The position numbers and the translations under genes are program-made. Shown in pieces: positions 55,319 through 64,000 of a stretch of DNA of 64,000 nt. Within the stretch, counting starts at the first letter, position 1, and each line of letters begins with the position of its first letter. The notes beneath the pieces were generated by a model. The model worked only from the letters and a program-made list of their open reading frames with translations. It made no database searches and was not told where the DNA came from. This DNA comes from Marinobacter salicampi (GTDB lineage: Bacteria; Pseudomonadota; Gammaproteobacteria; Pseudomonadales; Oleiphilaceae): NCBI RefSeq assembly GCF_011074795.1, contig NZ_JAAMPF010000012.1:1-64000 (forward strand), given 5' to 3'.

Positions 55319-56416
55319 TTAGGGTTTATGGGCTGCTTCAAGATATTCATGGGATTGCATTTCGAGCAAGCGCGATTCGGTACGCTCGAATTCAAACGCA
55401 AGCCTGCCGCCGGCGTAGAGTTCGGTAATAGGCGCCTCAGCCGACATGATGACCTTGACGTTGCGGTCATAGAACTCGTCAATCATGTTCACAAACCGCC
55501 GGGCCTGGTCTTCTTTAGTGCCCCCCAGCACGGGCACGTTGCTGATAATAATGGCGTGAAATTCCCGGGCCAGCTCAATGTAGTCGTTCTGGCTTCGGGG
55601 GCCGTCACACAGTTCCCGGAACTCGAACCACACCACATCATCCGCATGGGCCCTGGCCTTCAAGGTGCGACCGTTGATCTGCAACTCCAACGTGTGATTG
55701 CCCGCCTCTACCGCCAGGCTGTCGAAGCTCTTACTGAGGCTTTTGTCTGCGCCTTCATCCAGGGGCGTATAATAAAGCTCGGCCTGCTCCAGGCTACGCA
55801 GGCGGTAATCAACGCCGCCGTCAACGTTCACCACCTCGGTGTGTTTTTTGACAAGACTTATGGCTGGCAGAAAGCGGGCGCGCTGGAGGCCGTCCTTATA
55901 CAGACCATCGGGCTCGATATTGGAGGTGCAGACCAGGGTAACCCCTCGGCTAAAGAGCCCCTCAAGGAGCGTCGCCAGGATCATGGCGTCCCCGATATCT
56001 GAAACGAAGAACTCGTCGAAACAGATAACCCTGGCCTCGTCGGCGAATTGTTTTGCCACATGGTCCAGGGGGTTCTTTTGCCCTTTCAACCGGGTGAGCT
56101 CGCGGTGGACCCGCTGCATGAAACGGTGAAAGTGCACCCGCATCTTGCGGTCAAAGGGCAACGACTCAAAGAACGTGTCCATCAGGTAGGTTTTGCCGCG
56201 CCCCACGCCGCCCCAGAAATACAGGCCTTTGACGGGATCCTCCTTGCCTTTCTGCAGGGCCCTGCGCAATTTGACCATGGTTTTGTGGCGCCGACTTTCC
56301 GCCTCGACCAGTTTGTCGTACAGTGACTGCAATCGGCGTACTGCGTCTTCCTGCGCAGGATCTTTCTCAAAGCCCTCTTGGGCGAGGTCATGCTGGTAGC
56401 GTTGCCAAGGTGTCAT
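55319..56416 (-). CDS. zapE: Cell division protein ZapE (AFG1-like ATPase)
   Basis: 365 residues from the ATG at 56416 (a TTG precedes it). P-loop GGVGRGKT at 69-76, Walker B VICFDEFFVSD near 132, and RFLPAISLVK and FVNMIDEFYDRNVKV further on, all typical of ZapE. It affects Z-ring stability under stress in E. coli. Divergent from the zapG-like gene across a 250-base gap. Confidence 0.94.
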   Translation of the reverse strand: MTPWQRYQHDLAQEGFEKDPAQEDAVRRLQSLYDKLVEAESRRHKTMVKLRRALQKGKEDPVKGLYFWGGVGRGKTYLMDTFFESLPFDRKMRVHFHRFMQRVHRELTRLKGQKNPLDHVAKQFADEARVICFDEFFVSDIGDAMILATLLEGLFSRGVTLVCTSNIEPDGLYKDGLQRARFLPAISLVKKHTEVVNVDGGVDYRLRSLEQAELYYTPLDEGADKSLSKSFDSLAVEAGNHTLELQINGRTLKARAHADDVVWFEFRELCDGPRSQNDYIELAREFHAIIISNVPVLGGTKEDQARRFVNMIDEFYDRNVKVIMSAEAPITELYAGGRLAFEFERTESRLLEMQSHEYLEAAHKP

Positions 56417-56668
56417 CAATAGCCTTCTCGCTTTTTCGTGGGGCTTGCCTTAAATTCAGGCGGCGTATTGTCGCCGATTTTGGTAACTTCTTCCATTGCC
56501 CCGAGAGCAGGCCATGGCGCGGCTCAGGCGTAGTCGGTGACATTCGGGGTGGATGAGATACCCGGCAATAAGACGATTGGATCAGTGTCGACCATGGGCT
56601 CTGGACGCAACCAACGTTATACTAATGGTTTACGGACTAATCTTGTCACACACAGGACACTACTGCTT

Positions 56669-57118
56669 ATGACGAACCTGATCCTGATTGCTATTGCAGC
56701 TTTGGTCATCGGCCTGGGGGTTGGTGTGCTGCTTGGTCGCTCGAATACCAGCACCAGCTTGCGCCGCCGTCGGGCAGAGCAACAGATCGACGAACTTCGT
56801 AGCGAATACACCCGTTACCAGGCTCAGGTCAACGAGCACTTCATGGAATCTGCCCACCTGCTGCGCCGGTTTAACGATGCCTATCGGGACGTGAACCAGC
56901 ATATGGCCCGCGGCGCAAACCGGCTGTGCAACGACGAAGACTGGCTGGAAGAGATTGAGCAGAACTCCGCCAAGGCGCGCCTGGCTGGAGGCCACAGCGA
57001 GGGCGGCTTCGAGCCACCCAGGGACTACGCACCCAAGAGTGGCCCGGAAGATAAAGGCACTCTGGCTGAAGATTTCGGACTGGGCAAGAAAGAAAAGCCT
57101 GATCAGCCTGTGCGCTGA
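56669..57118 (+). CDS. zapG: YhcB/ZapG-like cell-division protein (DUF1043)
   Basis: 149 residues from the ATG at 56669 (MTNLILIAIAALVIGLGVGVLLG), which begins the single N-terminal membrane segment; the frame runs 44 codons further upstream without homology. A coiled-coil segment follows (about 28-85, ending HLLRRFNDAYRDVNQHMA), then a disordered charged tail. Typical of DUF1043 proteins that link division and envelope synthesis. Stop is three bases before the convergent Nif3-family stop. Confidence 0.88.
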   Translation: MTNLILIAIAALVIGLGVGVLLGRSNTSTSLRRRRAEQQIDELRSEYTRYQAQVNEHFMESAHLLRRFNDAYRDVNQHMARGANRLCNDEDWLEEIEQNSAKARLAGGHSEGGFEPPRDYAPKSGPEDKGTLAEDFGLGKKEKPDQPVR

Positions 57119-57121
57119 TCA

Positions 57122-57877
57122 CTACACCGGGTTGTCGCAGTCCAGAAACCGGTGTTCAATACCAAATTCCTCAGCCAATGCCTCTCCCAACGCCTGGACC
57201 CCATACCTTTCCGTGGCGTGATGGCCTGCGGCAAAGTAATGAATGGCTCCCTCCCGGGCGCTGTGGGTCGTAGGCTCCGAAATTTCTCCACTCAGGTAGG
57301 CATCTGCCCCCGCATCAATGGCTTTGCCGATAAACCCCTGGGCTGCCCCGGTGCACCAGGCGACACGCCGGATCCGGTCCGGGCCGCAACCAACGTGGAG
57401 AGCCGTTCGACCGAGGCGGCCGGCCACGTGCAAGGCAAACTCTTCTGGTGTTAACGGCTCGGGTAACTCCCCCGACCACAGGAGCCCATCCATAGGCTGG
57501 GCCTGCTCCAGGCCTAGCACCACGGCCAGCTGCCGGTTATTGCCGTACTCCGGATGATCATCAAGAGGAAGATGGTAGGCCACCAGGTTGAGGTCATGGG
57601 ACAGAAGGGTTTTCAGACGGGAACGCTTGATCCCGGTAATCGCCTGGTTTTCGCCCTTCCAGAAGTAGCCATGGTGAACCAGAATCATATCCGCCCCGGC
57701 TTCGACCGCGGCGTCAAGCAGGGCCTGGGACGCAGTTACGCCACTGACGATCCGGCGTATGTCCGGTTTCCCCTCAACCTGAAGCCCATTTGGACAGTAA
57801 TCCTGGAAGCGCTCCGGCTCCAGCCAGCGGTTAAGGGTTGCCATGATGTCCTGACGCCTGGCCGTATGGGTGCTCAT
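57122..57877 (-). CDS. Nif3-like dinuclear metal-centre protein (YbgI family)
   Basis: 251 residues. Metal-binding blocks VHHGYFWKG and FAAGHHATERYG with the LSGEISEP stretch place it in the Nif3/YbgI family, hexameric proteins with a two-metal site and no firmly known reaction (often annotated as GTP cyclohydrolase I type 2 homologue). Directly downstream of hisC (35 bases). Confidence 0.92.
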   Translation of the reverse strand: MSTHTARRQDIMATLNRWLEPERFQDYCPNGLQVEGKPDIRRIVSGVTASQALLDAAVEAGADMILVHHGYFWKGENQAITGIKRSRLKTLLSHDLNLVAYHLPLDDHPEYGNNRQLAVVLGLEQAQPMDGLLWSGELPEPLTPEEFALHVAGRLGRTALHVGCGPDRIRRVAWCTGAAQGFIGKAIDAGADAYLSGEISEPTTHSAREGAIHYFAAGHHATERYGVQALGEALAEEFGIEHRFLDCDNPV

Positions 57878-57912
57878 GATGGTGCTCCTGGTCAGATGCT
57901 TGGGGTCCTGAT

Positions 57913-58971
57913 CTAGGACAATATCCGGGGCAGCGAGTCCAGCAAGGCATCATTCTGGTCGGGTCTGCCAATGGTAATACGCAGGAAGTCCGAGATTCTC
58001 GGCTTATGAAAGTGCCGCACGATGATACCAACTTCCCGAAGTGCAAGGGCCAGATCGGCCCCCTCGTGGTCCGGGTGACGTGCAAACAGGAAGTTCGCCC
58101 GGGACGGCAGCACCTCAAATCCGAACTTTTCAAGCCCCAGCGCCAGGCGTTTGCGCTCCTGGATCACCGCCTGGCGGGTATGTTCGAAGTACGGGGCATC
58201 CTCATAGGCGGCTATGGCACCTGCCAGGGCCAGCCGGTCCAGGGGGTAGGAATTGAAACTGTTCTTGACGCGCTCTAAAGCCTCAATCAGGTCACGGTGC
58301 CCGACAGCAAACCCCACCCGGAGGCCTGCCAGCGAGCGTGCTTTGGAAAGGGTCTGGCAGACGAGAAGGTTCGGGTAGCGATCCACCAGCGTAATGGCCG
58401 AATCGCCGCCGAAGTCCACGTAGGCCTCATCCACCACCACGACCCGGTCAGGGTTAGCGGCAATGATACGCTCTACCTGGTCCAATTCCAGGTAGCGACC
58501 GGTAGGCGCATTGGGATTGGGAAATATGACGCCGCCGTTGGGCTGACGGTAATCGTCGGCATTGATCTCGAACTGGTCTGTCAGGGCAACCGGTTTGCCC
58601 TCGATGCCATAAAGCCCGCAGTAGACCGGGTAGAAACTGTAGGTAATGTCCGGATACAGCACCGGCTCGCCATGCTGAAACAGCGCCTGGAAAATATGAG
58701 CCAGAACTTCATCTGAGCCGTTGCCCAAAAATACCTGAGCCGGCGTCACCTTGTGACAGCGCGCCAGGGTCTGTTTCAGTGCCTCTCCCTCTGGGTCGGG
58801 GTACAGGCGCAGGCTGTCCCCAAGCTCCTTCTTAATGGCTTCAATCACCTTGGGTGAGGGCCCGAACGGGTTTTCATTGGTGTTCAGCTTGACCAGATTC
58901 GCCATCTTCGGCTGCTCGCCAGGCACATAGGGGACCAGACGTTCAACCAGGGGGCTCCAGAACCGGCTCAT
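57913..58971 (-). CDS. hisC: Histidinol-phosphate aminotransferase
   Basis: 352 residues. Class I/II aminotransferase with PLP Lys K210 in [23 protein letters not shown] at 152-158 and DEAYVDF at 181-187. Transfers an amino group from glutamate in histidine synthesis. Start overlaps the hisD stop by four bases. Confidence 0.95.
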   Translation of the reverse strand: MSRFWSPLVERLVPYVPGEQPKMANLVKLNTNENPFGPSPKVIEAIKKELGDSLRLYPDPEGEALKQTLARCHKVTPAQVFLGNGSDEVLAHIFQALFQHGEPVLYPDITYSFYPVYCGLYGIEGKPVALTDQFEINADDYRQPNGGVIFPNPNAPTGRYLELDQVERIIAANPDRVVVVDEAYVDFGGDSAITLVDRYPNLLVCQTLSKARSLAGLRVGFAVGHRDLIEALERVKNSFNSYPLDRLALAGAIAAYEDAPYFEHTRQAVIQERKRLALGLEKFGFEVLPSRANFLFARHPDHEGADLALALREVGIIVRHFHKPRISDFLRITIGRPDQNDALLDSLPRILS

Positions 58972-60299
58972 TGACCAGCCTCCCTTTCCCGATTCACCCG
59001 GTACTCAGCCGAGCGCGCATGTGCCGTCAGACCTTCTCCTCGGGCGAGCACCGAGGCCACCCGACCCAGCCGGTCAGCACCGGCGGCCGAAAAACCGATC
59101 AGTGACGAGCGCTTCTGGAAATCGTAAACCCCCAGTGGCGAAGAAAATCGCGCCGTGCCTGAGGTAGGCAGCACATGATTCGGCCCCGCACAATAGTCAC
59201 CCAGCGCCTCCGCCGTGTGACGCCCCATGAAAATGGCGCCGGCGTGGCGAATCTGATCCGCCAGAGCTGCCGGCTCCGCGACCGACAGCTCCAGGTGTTC
59301 CGGCGCTATCCGGTTGGAGATACGAGCTGCCTCCGCCAGGTCCGACACTTCGATAAAGGCTCCCCGGCAGGTCAGGGATTCAGCAATGATGTCTGCCCGC
59401 TCCATGGTGGGCAAAAGCTTGAGGATACTGGCTTCCACCGCGTCCAGAAACGCTTTGTCAGGACTGATCAGTATCGACTGCGCCTGCTCGTCATGCTCGG
59501 CCTGGGAAAACAGGTCCATGGCGATCCAGTCCGGGTCGGTCAGGCCGTCACAGATGATCAATATTTCCGAAGGGCCGGCAATCATGTCGATACCAACCAC
59601 TCCGAACACCTCGCGCTTGGCAGTCGCGACAAAGATATTGCCCGGCCCCACGATCTTGTCCACCGCAGGCACGGTCTCGGTGCCGTACGCCAGGGCTGCC
59701 ACCGCCTGGGCTCCGCCCAGGGTAAACACCCTGTCGACACCGGCAATCGCGGCAGCGGCAAGGACCATCTCATTCACGACACCGGCGGGCGTCGGCACCA
59801 CCATGATTACTTCCCCGACCCCGGCGACTTTTGCCGGGATCGCATTCATCAACACCGAGGACGGATAGGCTGCTTTCCCCCCTGGCACATAGAGCCCGGC
59901 CCGATCCAGGGGTGTCACCTTCTGGCCCAGAACCGTGCCGTCAGCATCCTCGTACTGCCAGGATGACTGTAGCTGACGCTGGTGATAGTCCCTCACCCGT
60001 TCGGCTGCGTGCTCCAGGGCTTCACGCTGGGCCTGGGGAATGCCGTTCAGGGCCTCATGTAGTCGCTCTGACGAAATCTCAAGATCAGCGACACTAACCG
60101 CTTTCAGCTTGTCGAATTTCTCAGTGAATTCCAGAACCGCGGCATCGCCACGCCGTTTTACCTCAGCCAGGATATGACGTACCGACTCGTTGACCTGGTG
60201 ATCCACACTGTCATCCCACGCCAGCAGGCGCGTGAGCGTCGTGTCAAAATCGGCCTGTGCAGCGGACAGGCGGGTAATGGCGAGGTCGGTCATGTCCAT
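58968..60299 (-). CDS. hisD: Histidinol dehydrogenase
   Basis: 443 residues. Blocks [48 protein letters not shown] and [16 protein letters not shown] are the HisD signature including zinc and catalytic residues. Oxidises histidinol to histidine in two NAD-dependent steps. About 50 bases follow hisG. Confidence 0.97.
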   Translation of the reverse strand: MDMTDLAITRLSAAQADFDTTLTRLLAWDDSVDHQVNESVRHILAEVKRRGDAAVLEFTEKFDKLKAVSVADLEISSERLHEALNGIPQAQREALEHAAERVRDYHQRQLQSSWQYEDADGTVLGQKVTPLDRAGLYVPGGKAAYPSSVLMNAIPAKVAGVGEVIMVVPTPAGVVNEMVLAAAAIAGVDRVFTLGGAQAVAALAYGTETVPAVDKIVGPGNIFVATAKREVFGVVGIDMIAGPSEILIICDGLTDPDWIAMDLFSQAEHDEQAQSILISPDKAFLDAVEASILKLLPTMERADIIAESLTCRGAFIEVSDLAEAARISNRIAPEHLELSVAEPAALADQIRHAGAIFMGRHTAEALGDYCAGPNHVLPTSGTARFSSPLGVYDFQKRSSLIGFSAAGADRLGRVASVLARGEGLTAHARSAEYRVNREREAGQ

Positions 60300-60350
60300 T
60301 CCTTCTTAGGCATTGGATGAGGCTGGTTCGGGCTCAGAACAAACAGCGGT

Positions 60351-60989
60351 TTACCGCCGGCGGTCTACTGCTAGACCCATTTGCTCAATGATAGGGTTTA
60401 ACTGTTGGTGTTTCATCTTCATGCTGGCCCGATTAACCACCAGGCGGGTGCTGATGTGGTCAATGAGGGCGCGGGGCTCAAGGCCGTTGGCCTTGAGGGT
60501 ATTGCCGGTATCGACGATGTCGACGATTTCATCGGCCAGCCCGAGGATGGGGGCCAGCTCCATGGCACCGTATAGCTTGATAATATCCGCCTGCCGACCC
60601 TGGGAGGCATAGTATCGCCGGGCCAGGTTGACGAACTTGGTGGCGACCCGAAGCCGCCCTGGCGGCGGTGTGATTCCGACCGCGCCGGCGGTCATCAGCC
60701 GGCAGCGGGCGATGTTCAGGTCCAGTGGCTCGTACAAGCCTTCTCCGCCATGCTCCATCAGCACGTCCTTGCCGGTAACGCCAAGGTCAGCGCCGCCATA
60801 CTGCACGTAGGTGGGCACGTCGGTCGCCCGAAGAATAAGAATGCGCACATTTGGGTCGCTGGTAGGAAAGACCAGCTTGCGTGACTTTTCCACGTCGTCC
60901 AGAAGCTCGATCCCTGCCTCTTTCAGCAGAGGCAGGGTTTCCTTTAGGATGCGCCCTTTCGATAGCGCGATGGTGATGCTTTCGGTCAT
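60351..60989 (-). CDS. hisG: ATP phosphoribosyltransferase, short form
   Basis: 212 residues from the ATG at 60989 ([22 protein letters not shown]); upstream frame overlaps murA and is not homologous. Blocks [12 protein letters not shown] and [14 protein letters not shown]. The C-terminal regulatory domain of the long form is missing, so this is HisG_S, which needs the HisZ subunit for activity and feedback; hisZ is not in the window. First step of histidine synthesis. Confidence 0.95.
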   Translation of the reverse strand: MTESITIALSKGRILKETLPLLKEAGIELLDDVEKSRKLVFPTSDPNVRILILRATDVPTYVQYGGADLGVTGKDVLMEHGGEGLYEPLDLNIARCRLMTAGAVGITPPPGRLRVATKFVNLARRYYASQGRQADIIKLYGAMELAPILGLADEIVDIVDTGNTLKANGLEPRALIDHISTRLVVNRASMKMKHQQLNPIIEQMGLAVDRRR

Positions 60990-61011
60990 GGTCCTTCCCG
61001 GTGTGTAATGG

Positions 61012-62325
<1,314 letters not shown>

Positions 62326-62343
62326 TCAACAGCTCGGTCAGAC

Positions 62344-62589
62344 TCATTGGGTCTTCTTCTCGGCCCATTGAGCTGGGGTGAACGCCTTGATGGTCAGCGC
62401 GTGAATGGTACCTTCCGCTAACTGGGTATTGAGGGCGCCATAAATGAGCTGCTGTTTTTTGACCGGGGACATGCCCTCAAACCGGTCGCCAACAGCGATC
62501 ACCAAGTAGTGATTGCCTTCGTTGCGTACTTCGATTTCGCAATCCGGTAGTTCCTGCTTGACCAGTTCGGCTACTTGCTGGGCTTCCAT
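62344..62589 (-). CDS. ibaG: BolA-family protein IbaG
   Basis: 81 residues with the BolA fold blocks CEIEVRNEGNHYLVIAVGDRF (split as CEIEVRNEGNHYLV and GDRFEGMSPVKKQQLIYG) and IHALTIKAFTPAQW. Conserved upstream neighbour of murA; linked to iron-sulfur and acid stress roles. Confidence 0.93.
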   Translation of the reverse strand: MEAQQVAELVKQELPDCEIEVRNEGNHYLVIAVGDRFEGMSPVKKQQLIYGALNTQLAEGTIHALTIKAFTPAQWAEKKTQ

Positions 62590-62674
62590 ACTCGGTCCTC
62601 GGCTTCGTTTTAAATCAGGGGCGGAATTGTAACCAATTCCGGAGACGGGCTAAACAAGGGGCACACAAGAATGT

Positions 62675-63022
62675 TCAGAAACCGGACAGATGCTTGTCCA
62701 GATTGCTCAGAGAGGCCAATGCGTGAAGCCTTTCCCCGACGCTACTATATTGCAGAGTGATTTTTCTGGCTGTTGCCTGGCGTTGCCAGCAAAGCAGCAG
62801 CGACAGGACAATACTGCTGGCCGTCGCAAGCTCGGCAAGGTCGATGCAGAGATTCTGTTCCGGCTGGCAAGCACCAATCAGACGCTCCCCCTCAGCGCGG
62901 AGCGGGAGCACAGAAGATGCGTCGACCTGACCACTGACCGCCAGCTTGTGGTCACTGAGCTGACGTATTGCCGGAGCCTGTGGTATCTGGTCGGGCTCTA
63001 GCACAGCTGTGGCTGAAGCCAT
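62675..63022 (-). CDS. mlaB: STAS-domain protein of the Mla system
   Basis: 115 residues forming a STAS domain (LAVSGQVDASSVLPLR, LCIDLAELATASSIVLSLLLCW). It binds the MlaF ATPase in the inner-membrane MlaFEDB complex. Its ATG overlaps the mlaC stop by one base (TAATG). Confidence 0.9.
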   Translation of the reverse strand: MASATAVLEPDQIPQAPAIRQLSDHKLAVSGQVDASSVLPLRAEGERLIGACQPEQNLCIDLAELATASSIVLSLLLCWQRQATARKITLQYSSVGERLHALASLSNLDKHLSGF

Positions 63023-63678
63023 TAATTGGCGTCCGAGCCTTCGACATCAATCTCTATATCCTTGACCGTGTCCGCCCAACCTGCAATGACAGCATCAATA
63101 TCGCCGCGGTTGGCCTCCATGTCCTGGGCGAACCGATCCCGGAAGGCTAGGCCGAGGTTGACGCCTTCCACGATGACATTCTCCATCAACCACTGGTCCT
63201 CATCGTTACGATACATTGAGTAAGTCACCGGGTAGCGATTGCCCGAGGCGGACTCGACTTCCATGCTTACCGAGGCGCGGTTCTCGTTGTTGTCGTCAAC
63301 CCTGGCTTCAGTGACCGCAATCTCGAACTCTTCAGTATTCACCAGCGCCTGGGCATAGCTGTCGAACAGACTGCGTTTGAATACCCGGACAAATTCGTCC
63401 CGCTGCTCGGGGGTCGCCTGCCTTGCATATCGGCCCATAACCCGGGCTGCAATACGGCGGAAATCAACAAAGCCGGTAAGCGACTCGTTCATGCTTTCAT
63501 AGAAGGCTTCCGGGTCGCTTTCGTAGAGACCGCGTTCGTTGTTCAGCTTCTCTACCAGTTTCTCGGTTTCCTTTTCCACATACTGGCGCAGCTCTTCATT
63601 GGCGTTTGCCTGGGGAACCAGCACAAGTGCCAGCATCAGAAACCCCAGCATCGAAACCCATCGCCGTGTTGAAGTCAT
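63022..63678 (-). CDS. mlaC: Periplasmic phospholipid-binding protein MlaC
   Basis: 218 residues. Signal peptide about 1-26 (MLGFLMLALVLVPQANA), then the MlaC/Ttg2 domain with DFRRIAARVMGRYARQATPEQRDEF given as DFRRIAARVMGRYA and FVRVFKRSLFDSYA. Shuttles phospholipid between the outer-membrane MlaA complex and MlaFEDB. Confidence 0.94.
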   Translation of the reverse strand: MTSTRRWVSMLGFLMLALVLVPQANANEELRQYVEKETEKLVEKLNNERGLYESDPEAFYESMNESLTGFVDFRRIAARVMGRYARQATPEQRDEFVRVFKRSLFDSYAQALVNTEEFEIAVTEARVDDNNENRASVSMEVESASGNRYPVTYSMYRNDEDQWLMENVIVEGVNLGLAFRDRFAQDMEANRGDIDAVIAGWADTVKDIEIDVEGSDAN

Positions 63679-63731
63679 TACCGCTCTCCTTTTTTGAGTC
63701 TTGCTGCCTTGTCGGCTAGGCGTTTAAGGCA

Positions 63732-63747
63732 CTGAATCCGGATTCAG
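63732..63747. repeat. Perfect 16-bp palindrome at the mlaD stop
   Basis: CTGAATCCGGATTCAG, self-complementary over all 16 bases, overlaps the last codons and stop of mlaD (stop at 63744-63746). Could be a protein site or a small mRNA hairpin in the mlaD-mlaC gap. Confidence 0.6.
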
Positions 63748-64000
63748 CGACCTGAGGCAAAATTGGTGATCAAACGTTCCAGGTTCATGGCGGATTGGGT
63801 CTCAAAAAAACTGTCGCCATCCGCAAGGGAGGCCTCATCAGCACCCACCGATATATCAATATACTGATCCCCCAGCAGGCCGGATGTACGTATTACTGCA
63901 GAACTGTCGGCGGGAATGCCATCATATTTCGACTCGATTTCGATGGCGACCCGTGCCTGGAAGGTTTTCTGGTTCAGGGAAATATCCCGGATACGGCCAA
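63744..64000 (-). CDS. mlaD: MlaD, C-terminal part (cut by the window edge)
   Basis: The last 85 codons read IRDISLNQKTFQARVAIEIE, then IPADSSAVIRTSGLLGDQYI, then SVGADEASLADGDSFFETQS. This is the MCE domain end of MlaD, the hexameric ring of the inner-membrane phospholipid transporter. The 5' end and any mlaE/mlaF lie outside. Confidence 0.92.
   Translation of the reverse strand, partial: GRIRDISLNQKTFQARVAIEIESKYDGIPADSSAVIRTSGLLGDQYIDISVGADEASLADGDSFFETQSAMNLERLITNFASGR

Overview
The window reads as a chromosomal segment of a gammaproteobacterium of the Marinobacter/Pseudomonas type. This is inferred from the gene orders pilA-pilBCD-coaE and mlaD-mlaC-mlaB-ibaG-murA-hisG-hisD-hisC, from an MvaT-type (not enteric H-NS) silencer, and from the pairing of DUF1302 and DUF1329 proteins with a MalT-like regulator. 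No rRNA, tRNA, insertion sequence or CRISPR array was seen. Genus assignment is by resemblance only.

Layout. 0-5.7 kb: exonuclease I (sbcB), a secreted protein of unknown role, a 265-bp multi-hairpin repeat-like element, a CheY-CheC type response regulator coupled to a PAS-GGDEF diguanylate cyclase, and an MvaT-like nucleoid silencer. 6-30.3 kb, nearly all on the minus strand: a complete Wzx/Wzy-type surface polysaccharide locus. In transcription order it is cysQ, rfaH, wzi-like, Wza/SLBB export protein, a first Wzz-like protein, a second Wzz-like protein, wbpB, wbpD, wbpE, wzx, wzy, two glycosyltransferases, a degenerate UDP-sugar 2-epimerase, a third glycosyltransferase, an NAD-dependent sugar epimerase, a PglC-type initiating transferase, a WbpM-type 4,6-dehydratase, a beta-CASP metallo-beta-lactamase protein and a UDP-HexNAc 6-dehydrogenase, ending at a hairpin terminator. 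The dehydrogenase, WbpB, WbpE and WbpD homologues together predict UDP-GlcNAc3NAcA (di-N-acetylated uronic acid). The expected 2-epimerase to the manno form is present but has lost several conserved active-site residues.

The most striking signal is regulatory. The locus begins with its own rfaH, and two exact copies of the 12-base RfaH recruitment element (ops, GGCGGTAGCGTG) lie downstream on the same strand. One is inside the first codons of the wzi-like gene. The other is in the leader between the two Wzz genes, directly after a hairpin. Both sit in an identical 18-base block.

30.4-37.9 kb: a second beta-CASP protein, type IV pilin pilA with a sigma-54-like promoter, then pilB, pilC, pilD, coaE and a HIT protein. 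37.9-47.4 kb: an outer-membrane-like protein, trmO, a hybrid histidine kinase preceded by three tandem 19-bp repeats, yacG, a YfaZ-like protein, a large lipoprotein of unknown function, a Bax-type glucosaminidase and an acyltransferase. 47.4-55.2 kb: a 900-residue MalT-like regulator, a DUF1329/DUF1302 pair and a thiolase. 55.3-64 kb: zapE and zapG-like genes, a Nif3-family gene, then hisC, hisD, hisG, murA, ibaG, mlaB, mlaC and the 3' end of mlaD, all on the minus strand.
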